11,637 bases of DNA from Bacteroidales bacterium UBA1204. GTDB taxonomy: Bacteria > Bacteroidota > Bacteroidia > Bacteroidales > F082. Position numbers and translations under genes: made by a program. This document shows, one piece after another, positions 6,039-11,637 of the stretch. Each line of letters begins with the position of its first letter. The first letter of the stretch is position 1. The stretch is taken from contig DBXU01000135.1 in NCBI GenBank assembly GCA_002310075.1, positions 392-12,028 on the forward strand, written 5' to 3'. Below the pieces are notes generated by a model. That model searched no databases. It was not told where the DNA came from and worked only from the letters and a program-made list of their open reading frames with translations.

Positions 6039-6470
6039 TTATTTTTTAACGGTTACTATAATACTGTCTAATTTCACGATTTCCACGGTAGCGCCCTTCT
6101 CGATGACCGAACCGTCTTCTGACACAGCCTTCCAATCATCGCCGTCAACGGCAACACGACCAGTATGTTGCTCAGCATCGATGCGTTCCGAGACCACTCC
6201 TTTTCGCCCGATGATGGCATCGGCATTGGTCTTCACATCTTTCGATTTCCTTTCCAAGAAACGCATTACGACAGGCCTTAGGAAGATAAAGGTCAACAGG
6301 GAGACCACCACAAAAATGATGATTTGCCAAGTGATGTTGGCACCCAAGCCCGCAGCAAGGGCTGAGAAGCCCGCTCCTATGGCGAAACAAATGGCGCCAA
6401 AGGTCGCCGAACAGATTTCGAAGATGAGGAGCAAAATGGTGACAATGAGCCAAATTTGATATGCTTGCAT
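6039..6470 (-). CDS. NfeD-like membrane protein (YbbJ/QmcB type), partner of the SPFH protein
   Basis: A 143-residue protein with an N-terminal hydrophobic region holding two to three membrane helices (about 5-22, 24-42 and 46-64) and a C-terminal soluble OB-fold domain (about 83-143: IIGRKGVVSE, TGRVAVDGDDW, GATVEIVKLD, IIVTVKK). This short NfeD1b-like form lacks the ClpP-class protease domain of long NfeD proteins. The frame is open up to an ATG at 6545, but that start would lie inside the terminator of the previous gene. The ATG at 6470 (MQAYQIWLIV) begins right before the first membrane helix and 20 nt after a -7 box, so I chose it. It is the first gene of the operon; the SPFH ATG follows its stop by 4 nt. 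It probably binds the SPFH oligomer in the inner membrane. Confidence 0.92.
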   Translation of the reverse strand: MQAYQIWLIVTILLLIFEICSATFGAICFAIGAGFSALAAGLGANITWQIIIFVVVSLLTFIFLRPVVMRFLERKSKDVKTNADAIIGRKGVVSERIDAEQHTGRVAVDGDDWKAVSEDGSVIEKGATVEIVKLDSIIVTVKK

Positions 6471-6490
6471 AATATTACGTTTTAACGATG

Positions 6491-6498
6491 CAAATATA
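6491..6498 (-). promoter_or_regulatory. -7 box of the NfeD-SPFH-HTH-B operon
   Basis: TATATTTG on the minus strand matches TAnnTTTG and ends 20 nt before the chosen ATG at 6470. The nearest upstream TTTG (6517-6514) is only 15 nt away and lies in the T-run of the preceding terminator, so the -33 element is uncertain. Confidence 0.5.
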
Positions 6499-6513
6499 AT
6501 CAATTTCCACTTA

Positions 6514-6540
6514 CAAAAAAAGGTTGCAAGATTGCAACCT
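6514..6540 (-). terminator. Intrinsic terminator after the synthase/phosphorylase gene
   Basis: AGGTTGCAA (6521-6529) and TTGCAACCT (6532-6540) are exact inverted repeats; in the RNA the innermost pair would open to give a 4-nt loop. In the minus-strand transcript the hairpin is followed by seven U (6520-6514). It begins 12 nt after the stop at 6553. Confidence 0.9.
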
Positions 6541-6552
6541 TTCATTTTGGTA

Positions 6553-9500
6553 TCAAATCCACTTCACCAGCGGGAAGTCCTGACGATGCGGCAGCATCTT
6601 ATTGGTAGGATAGACACGGAAAGTGAAATCATACACACCGGCGCGCCTGATTGGCACCTTAATATAATACTTCACCCAGCCGTCGCCCGAATCAACGAGT
6701 TTCATCTTCTCCACGGCGGTGATTTCATCCACCACATCATTATTCTTCTTTCCGAACAACAACTCAATGGCCAGGTCGCCAGGCTCCAAGTCAGGTGTGA
6801 GCAAAGTAATCTCGGCGATGAACTGCTCGCCGAAAGTCAACGGACGCACATTGGTATCAGGCAAAATCAACGACTTCACTTCCACCTTGTCCCAGTTGTT
6901 GCGCACACGTGTCTTCCACGCATTGATCTCGAATGCCTTCTGGTAACGGTTGGCACGCATCCAGTGGGTGCGATCTATCAACTTGTTGTAATACCTCTCG
7001 AAGTAGTCATCCATCATGCGTTTCATGGTGAAGCAAGGCGAAATTTCGTTGAGGCACTTCTTCATGGCAGCCACCCATCCCGTAGGCACCTCATGCACAT
7101 TGCGGGCATAATAAAGCGGGACAATCTCGTTTTCCAAAGTGTTGTAAATCGTTTCGGCATCCATCTCGTCCTGATAGCGCTGGTCTTGATAGGTGCGTTT
7201 CTCTTGGATGGCCCAGCCGGCATCGGGGCGATAGCCCTCGGCCCACCAGCCGTCCAAGACGGAAAAGTTGAGTACACCATTCATCACGGCCTTCTCGCCA
7301 CTTGTGCCAGAGGCTTCGAGCGGGCGTGTCGGCGTATTGAGCCACACATCCACACCGCTGGTCAGGCGACCTCCCAATTCCATATCGTAGTTGCTGATAA
7401 ACAAAATCTTGCCAATAAACTCGGGACGACGCGAGATGTCGATGATCATCTTGATAAGGTCTTGTCCTGCCTTATCGTTTGGGTGCGCCTTACCAGCAAA
7501 GAGGAAGATGACGGGGCGCTTCGGGTCGTTGACAAGCTGCGACAGACGTTCCAAATTGCCAAACAACAGATGGGCACGCTTGTAAGTTGCGAAACGACGG
7601 GCAAAGCCGACAATCAACGCATTCTCATTCAGACTGTTAACCGTCTGCATGATGAGTTTCGGGCTCTCCTGACGCTGACGCATGTCTTCTTTGATCTTAT
7701 CACCCAGATAGGCAATCAGTTCGTGCTTCAGCTGCTTGCGGATGTCCCAAATCTTCTCATCCGGCACCTCGTTAATCTGCTCCCACATCTTCACATCCGA
7801 CTGAGTGTCGATGTAATCAGGACCAAAAGTATCTTTATAGAGGCGCTGCCACAAGCGGTTGCTCCAAGTGGGCAAGTGAACACCATTGGTGACATAACCA
7901 ATGTGGTTCTCCTCTGCGAAATAGCCTGGCCACAACGACTGGAACATCTCCCTCGACACGCGGCCGTGGATCTTGCTCACGCCATTCACCTCCTGACTCA
8001 GGTTGGTGGCCAGCACACTCATCGAGAACTTCTCGTTCGGGTTGTTGGGGTTGAAACGGCCCAAGCCCATGAAGCGTTCCCAGCTGATGTTCATGCGGTT
8101 GGCATAGTGTGGCATATAAGTACGGATGAGATGCTCCTCAAAGGCATCGTGACCAGCGGGCACGGGTGTGTGCGTTGTGAACAAGGTGGAAGCTCTGACC
8201 AACTCAAGCGCGACATCGAAATCGAGGTTGTGCTTGTTGATATAGACACGTAAGCGCTCCAGTCCGCTGAAGGCTGCATGGCCTTCGTTGCAGTGATAGA
8301 TGGTAGGCTTCACACCCAAGGCTTCGAGCAGACGAATGCCGCCCACGCCGAGGAACATCTCTTGCTTGATACGCATCTCGCTGTCGCCGCCATAGAGTCG
8401 ACTTGTGATGCCACGGTCTTCGGACGAGTTCTCCTCGATATCGGTATCCAAGAGATACAATCCTATCCTACCCACGTTAACACGCCATGCCTTGGCATAG
8501 ACCGAACGACCCGGGAAAGCGATGCTCACCTTGATCCATTCACCCTTATCGTTGAACACGGGCTGCAAAGGCAGCTGTGAGAACTTCTGCGGGATGTACT
8601 CGGCACGTTGCTCGCCAGAAACAGAAATCTCTTGAGCGAAATAACCGTATCGGTACAACAAGCCTATACCCACCATATTGGCATTGGAATCTGAGGCCTG
8701 TTTCATGTAGTCGCCAGCAAGAATACCTAGGCCGCCTGAATAGATCTTAAGGCTCTTCATCAGGCCGTATTCCATACTGAAATAGGCGATGAGATCTTTC
8801 TGTTGTGTAGGCTGTGCCATGTAGTTCTTGAACTGGTCGTAGACTTTGTTGAGACGTTCCACGAAGTCCTCATTGTTTTCCAAGTCCTTTATTTGTTCCA
8901 CAGAGAGGCTTTCCATCAGGGCAACAGGATTCTGTTCCGTGGCTTTCCAAGCTTCCGGGTCGATGCTCTCAAACAACTCGATGGCATCCACATTCCAGCA
9001 CCACCAAATGTTACGCGACAACTCTTCAAGTTTCTTCATCTCAGGGGAGTAGATCGGCTTCACCAAAACCTTCTTCCAACTGGGAGAGTCGTTTTTCTGA
9101 TAAACCACCTCATGCAGCATATCAGCATAAGGAACTGGTTCCATCATATAATGACGGCCACCTGACTTCTCCAAGGCCACATCCCAAGCTTTCTGATAGC
9201 TAACAATCAAGTCTTTCCACAGCAATTTGTTAGCCACCTGCAATGCAGCTTCCGAGGTCTCGACCACACCTTTATCGGTCAAAGCCAAGAAACTACGTAA
9301 TGCCGATACGATCTCGTCAATCACCTTATTCGAATCACCTTGTTTACGTGGCACCACCGTCACAGCTCCGTTGCCTTTGCACTCCTGTTGCACGAACTTT
9401 CCGAACCCTGACACATCGGATGTCAAAGTTGGAATGCCCATAGAGACACTCTCAAGCGGCGTGTAGCCCCAAGGCTCATAATATGACGGGAACACCGAGA

Positions 9501-10779
9501 AATCGAAGGCAGAGAGGAACTCGGAATAGGTCAGGTTGAAAATGCCGTCGCTACCGTTTAGGTAAGCTGGCACAAACATCACCTTCACTTTGTCGTTGGC
9601 ATCGTTCTGCAAACCCGAGTTGCGCAATGTATTCAGAATTGCATCGTTCTCATATTCAAAGATATGGTGAGTGGCAGGAAAGTCCGTGTGTCCCATGATG
9701 GCATTGGTGCCGTCGAGGCGATGTTGCAAGTCTTTTGAAGGGCCAGCAATATTACTCGGAACAGCAATTACACCCACCACGGTACGAGGCAAGTTCTTGT
9801 CTTCATTCAAGCGTCGCAAAGCCTCAATAAAAAGATCAATACCTTTGTTCTTGAATTCATAACGGCCGCTGTTGAGCACCATCAAGCAATTGGGATCGAG
9901 GGTCTCGCCGCACAAGGTTCCAGCAATTTTCAAGATCTGCTCACGCGTTGCCTTGCGTTTCTCAGCAAACTCAGCATTGTCTTTCCTAAAGGTATGGTCG
10001 ATGCCGTTTTTGGTCACCACATCGGGTTTGCGGTAGAGGAACTGCTCGCACTCTTGCGCTGTGATGTCACTCACCGTCGTGAAAGCATCGGCATTCTTGG
10101 CCGCCTTCTGCTCCATCGACTGCTGCGAGACCACGTTGAACTGCATAGCCATCACCGAAGGCAGGTAGGTCTTCAGGTTGTCATACAGTGGCAATCCATT
10201 GCCCGAAATGGCACGGCCAAGATAAGTGGCGTGAGTTGTAAAGACGGTGGCAATCTGAGGACAATGCTCCTTTATATACAACACGCCGGAGCCCGTCATC
10301 CACTCGTGGAATTGAGCCACAATATGGCTGGTCTGCTGTAAGTAGAAATTACAGAAGCTCTCAATCACCTGACCGGCGGCATAACCAAACAAAACGGGTT
10401 CGATATAATCCCATTGGCCGCGGATGCTGTCCAGCTCATATTGTTCCCAAAGGTGTCCAAGTATCTCGTTCTTCGACTGATAAAGCGGTGTATAGTCCAC
10501 CAAAATGGCGATGGGGCTGCTTTCGATTTTCCAATGACCAATACGGAACTTCAGGCCTTGGGCTAATGCCCTTTCACGCCACTCGGGAAAGAGTTCGTTG
10601 TCTTCCACAAAATACAGCGTCTCATGTGCTTCCTTGACTACATCCGGACCGACCGTGATATAATGGTCGCCAAGCAGCTGACGCATGACATTCGACTTCG
10701 TGGACAGCACCGTATAGATGCCACCCACCATGTTACACACTTCCCAAGAGGTTTCAAAAAGGTATTCGGGGTTTTTCAT
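6553..10779 (-). CDS. Bifunctional GT3 glycogen synthase - GT35 alpha-glucan phosphorylase fusion
   Basis: This 1408-residue cytoplasmic protein carries two complete enzymes. Residues 1 to about 550 are a eukaryote-like GT3 glycogen synthase: WEVCNMVGGIYTVLSTK (12-28, Lys28 in the nucleotide-sugar loop), the FHEWMTG and TTHATYLGR motifs, and YEPWGYTPLE with the family's conserved Glu435 and Glu443. It should extend alpha-1,4-glucan from a nucleotide sugar. From about residue 575 (YSPEMKKLEELSRNIWWCWN) to the end lies a GT35 phosphorylase of the shorter, Thermotoga/archaeal-like kind: YSGGLGILAGD, HCNEGHAAF and EASGTSGEKAVMNGV, where Lys1163 should bind pyridoxal phosphate. It releases glucose-1-phosphate. 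Both active-site signatures look intact. There is no frameshift, and the join is a short linker around 550-575. GH57 lies upstream in the same direction and a strong terminator follows. No allosteric phosphorylation tail of the eukaryotic kind is evident. Confidence 0.93.
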   Translation of the reverse strand: MKNPEYLFETSWEVCNMVGGIYTVLSTKSNVMRQLLGDHYITVGPDVVKEAHETLYFVEDNELFPEWRERALAQGLKFRIGHWKIESSPIAILVDYTPLYQSKNEILGHLWEQYELDSIRGQWDYIEPVLFGYAAGQVIESFCNFYLQQTSHIVAQFHEWMTGSGVLYIKEHCPQIATVFTTHATYLGRAISGNGLPLYDNLKTYLPSVMAMQFNVVSQQSMEQKAAKNADAFTTVSDITAQECEQFLYRKPDVVTKNGIDHTFRKDNAEFAEKRKATREQILKIAGTLCGETLDPNCLMVLNSGRYEFKNKGIDLFIEALRRLNEDKNLPRTVVGVIAVPSNIAGPSKDLQHRLDGTNAIMGHTDFPATHHIFEYENDAILNTLRNSGLQNDANDKVKVMFVPAYLNGSDGIFNLTYSEFLSAFDFSVFPSYYEPWGYTPLESVSMGIPTLTSDVSGFGKFVQQECKGNGAVTVVPRKQGDSNKVIDEIVSALRSFLALTDKGVVETSEAALQVANKLLWKDLIVSYQKAWDVALEKSGGRHYMMEPVPYADMLHEVVYQKNDSPSWKKVLVKPIYSPEMKKLEELSRNIWWCWNVDAIELFESIDPEAWKATEQNPVALMESLSVEQIKDLENNEDFVERLNKVYDQFKNYMAQPTQQKDLIAYFSMEYGLMKSLKIYSGGLGILAGDYMKQASDSNANMVGIGLLYRYGYFAQEISVSGEQRAEYIPQKFSQLPLQPVFNDKGEWIKVSIAFPGRSVYAKAWRVNVGRIGLYLLDTDIEENSSEDRGITSRLYGGDSEMRIKQEMFLGVGGIRLLEALGVKPTIYHCNEGHAAFSGLERLRVYINKHNLDFDVALELVRASTLFTTHTPVPAGHDAFEEHLIRTYMPHYANRMNISWERFMGLGRFNPNNPNEKFSMSVLATNLSQEVNGVSKIHGRVSREMFQSLWPGYFAEENHIGYVTNGVHLPTWSNRLWQRLYKDTFGPDYIDTQSDVKMWEQINEVPDEKIWDIRKQLKHELIAYLGDKIKEDMRQRQESPKLIMQTVNSLNENALIVGFARRFATYKRAHLLFGNLERLSQLVNDPKRPVIFLFAGKAHPNDKAGQDLIKMIIDISRRPEFIGKILFISNYDMELGGRLTSGVDVWLNTPTRPLEASGTSGEKAVMNGVLNFSVLDGWWAEGYRPDAGWAIQEKRTYQDQRYQDEMDAETIYNTLENEIVPLYYARNVHEVPTGWVAAMKKCLNEISPCFTMKRMMDDYFERYYNKLIDRTHWMRANRYQKAFEINAWKTRVRNNWDKVEVKSLILPDTNVRPLTFGEQFIAEITLLTPDLEPGDLAIELLFGKKNNDVVDEITAVEKMKLVDSGDGWVKYYIKVPIRRAGVYDFTFRVYPTNKMLPHRQDFPLVKWI

Positions 10780-10799
10780 TGTTGATTTATATATAAAGA

Positions 10800-10943
10800 T
10801 TATAATTCACTGTTGAGATTCCCTTCGGGAAATCGAAGATTCGACGAAGTCAATGGCGTTATTGTTTTGTTGTCCAGCGGCGGCAAAACCAGTTTCTGAC
10901 TTGTAGCAGTTGCTACCGCCGCAGGATAACCTTTTTTCTCCAT
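10800..10943 (-). CDS. Possible 47-residue small ORF between GH57 and the glycogen enzyme
   Basis: The frame starts ATG at 10943 (MEKKGYPAAV) and stops TAA at 10800 (ends NLNSEL). It lies 19 nt after the GH57 stop and 20 nt before the next ATG, so it fills the gap in operon-like fashion. The product would be small, with a basic start and a Pro/Leu/Thr/Asn-rich centre, no membrane segment and no motif I recognise. Against it: an open frame this short can occur by chance, the DNA is full of inverted repeats (which suggests RNA structure rather than protein), and its ATG overlaps the 3' arm of a hairpin. I regard coding as possible but unproven. Confidence 0.3.
   Translation of the reverse strand: MEKKGYPAAVATATSQKLVLPPLDNKTITPLTSSNLRFPEGNLNSEL
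10817..10834. repeat. Inverted repeat GATTCCCTTCGGGAAATC
   Basis: GATTCCC and GGGAAATC pair around TTC with one bulged A. The sequence resembles the ATTCCC-GCA-GGGAAT repeat at 10942-10956 at the other end of the same spacer. It lies about 40 nt before the start of the synthase/phosphorylase gene. Confidence 0.4.
10877..10922. repeat. GC-rich inverted repeat with a nested hairpin
   Basis: GCGGCGG (10877-10883) is complementary to CCGCCGC (10916-10922), enclosing 32 nt. Nested in it, GTAGCA (10903-10908) and TGCTAC (10911-10916) form another arm pair that competes for base 10916. This would be a stable structure in the intercistronic RNA. No U-run follows, so it is not a normal terminator; mRNA stabilisation or processing is possible. 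Confidence 0.45.
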
Positions 10944-10956
10944 TCCCGCAGGGAAT
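10942..10956. repeat. Inverted repeat ATTCCC-GCA-GGGAAT
   Basis: A perfect 6-bp hairpin just after the GH57 stop. On the minus strand it is followed by GGAGAAAAAAGG, not by U, so it does not look like an intrinsic terminator. Its 3' arm overlaps the ATG of the possible small ORF. Confidence 0.4.
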
Positions 10957-10962
10957 CCGTTT

Positions 10963-11637
10963 TTATGATTCTGCCTTCACTTTCCGTTTCGCCAGCTTCG
11001 TCACCCTATCGGTGAAGTCGGTCAGCACATTCATATAATTGACATAGGCGTCATAGGGTGAAGCATAGTGGTTGAAGTATTTATGCACCACACCGTCGGA
11101 GAGCCACTTCGTGCACATGTAGTAGAAATGGTCGGAAGTCTGGAGCATGGTCCAGTCCTGCTGCAGCTCCTCATCTTTGATGCGATGCACCTTGGTGTTG
11201 AGTTCGTACAAGGTACGGAAGGCGTCATCCTGCAAGGGGTTGCCGAGCCAGGCCGTGAGGTCACGCTCTTCGTCGCTCCACGACAGCACATTGGGCACAT
11301 TGACGGCACTGACAGGCTGCAACTTCTTGGCCAGTTCCTGTGGCGTGGCAAACTTGAACTTGCTGCCCTTCAGGATGGCACCAGGCAAAGCCTCCATAAA
11401 GTTAAAGATGCCCGTCTCGGCGCTCTGGTGCTCGCCAAAGGTCTCGTAGTCCATGAAGATGTTGACTACCTCTTCCTCCTCTGGCAAGGCATTCAGCCAG
11501 TTGACGAAGTCCTCGGCACGGAAGCCGTCCTGCACGAAGCGGAAGGCGATCTCGTCGCTGAACTTGAAGTTGCGCAGCAACACTTTCAGCTTCGGGTTGA
11601 TGGCGTTGGCATACATGTAGTTGGGACTCTTCCAACC
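10963..11637 (-). CDS. GH57 glycoside hydrolase, C-terminal part (5' end beyond window)
   Basis: The last 224 residues of a protein whose frame stays open to the right edge (GWKSPNYMYANAINPKL at the edge), so an ATG at 11616 is an internal methionine. The segment IFMDYETFGEHQSAETGIFNFMEALP matches the fourth conserved region of GH57 enzymes; the Asp at 11449-11451 is the likely acid/base residue. The nucleophile Glu lies outside the window. GH57 enzymes act on alpha-glucans (amylase, 4-alpha-glucanotransferase or branching activity), and the shorter Bacteroidales type is generally annotated as alpha-amylase. No signal can be assessed. Its position just before the glycogen synthase/phosphorylase gene, same strand and 183 nt apart, supports a role in cytoplasmic glycogen metabolism. 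The helical C-terminal end (SDHFYYMCTKW, YDAYVNYMNVL, KLAKRKVKAES) appears complete. Confidence 0.85.
   Translation of the reverse strand, partial: GWKSPNYMYANAINPKLKVLLRNFKFSDEIAFRFVQDGFRAEDFVNWLNALPEEEEVVNIFMDYETFGEHQSAETGIFNFMEALPGAILKGSKFKFATPQELAKKLQPVSAVNVPNVLSWSDEERDLTAWLGNPLQDDAFRTLYELNTKVHRIKDEELQQDWTMLQTSDHFYYMCTKWLSDGVVHKYFNHYASPYDAYVNYMNVLTDFTDRVTKLAKRKVKAES

Noticed and set aside
6471..6545. Upstream ATG extending the NfeD-like protein by 25 residues
   Set aside because: The start would lie in the terminator of the preceding gene and upstream of the -7 box; the start at 6470 precedes the first membrane helix directly.
6532..8253. Long 573-codon open frame on the plus strand
   Set aside because: It is antisense to the phosphorylase half of the fusion gene, has no recognisable domain (His/Leu/Val-rich shadow composition) and begins inside the terminator hairpin.
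11402..11635. 77-codon minus-strand frame at the right edge
   Set aside because: A shadow of the GH57 gene in another frame; the GH57 frame has the conserved DYETFGEH motif and continues off the edge.
1..11637. CRISPR array, insertion sequence, tRNA or rRNA
   Set aside because: I saw no regularly spaced direct repeats with unique spacers, no transposase motif with terminal inverted repeats, and no cloverleaf or rRNA-like sequence on reading both strands; a covariance-model scan would be needed to exclude small RNAs.

Overview
This window looks like chromosomal DNA from a Bacteroidales bacterium, probably a gut or rumen Prevotella/Bacteroides relative. The reasons are TAnnTTTG-type -7 promoter boxes before several genes, weak or absent Shine-Dalgarno sequences, a lipoprotein-like TPR regulator that crosses the membrane and ends in a DNA-binding domain, small HTH proteins of the kind I associate with this order, a secreted beta-sandwich protein with TATNSYVPV-like modules, and a eukaryote-like (GT3) glycogen synthase. 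The genus is inference. Every gene I accept lies on the minus strand, so the text below runs from high to low coordinates.

Layout. (1) 11637-10963: C-terminal part of a GH57 glycoside hydrolase, cut by the right edge. (2) 10962-10780: a 183-nt spacer rich in inverted repeats and almost filled by a 47-codon ORF of unknown status. (3) 10779-6553: one 1408-residue polypeptide joining a GT3 glycogen synthase to a GT35 alpha-glucan phosphorylase, closed by a strong intrinsic terminator at 6540-6514. (4) 6470-4854: an operon of NfeD-like protein, SPFH/stomatin-like protein and a 70-residue HTH protein (HTH-B), closed by a strong terminator at 4847-4805. (5) 4769-2949: a 606-residue membrane regulator with a lipoprotein-type N-terminus, TPRs, one membrane helix, a coiled coil and a C-terminal HTH. 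(6) 2748-2527: a second small HTH protein (HTH-A), paralogous to HTH-B at 39/70 identical residues, with its own promoter and terminator. (7) 2372-1863: a NUDIX hydrolase. (8) 1627 to the left edge: a secreted protein with a duplicated module, cut by the edge.

How the genes may work together. GH57 and the synthase/phosphorylase fusion form an intracellular glycogen-handling block in which building and phosphorolysis of alpha-glucan are physically linked. NfeD and SPFH form the usual membrane-quality pair (QmcA/YbbK with YbbJ), here with a small HTH protein at the 3' end. The most unusual arrangement is HTH-B, membrane TPR-HTH regulator, HTH-A: two sister mini-regulators flanking a transmembrane one-component regulator, each in its own transcription unit. 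I saw no mobile element, CRISPR array, tRNA or rRNA. I did not find an obviously new defence or biosynthetic system; the best leads are the paired HTH genes around the TPR regulator, the synthase/phosphorylase fusion and the small ORF in the glycogen operon.
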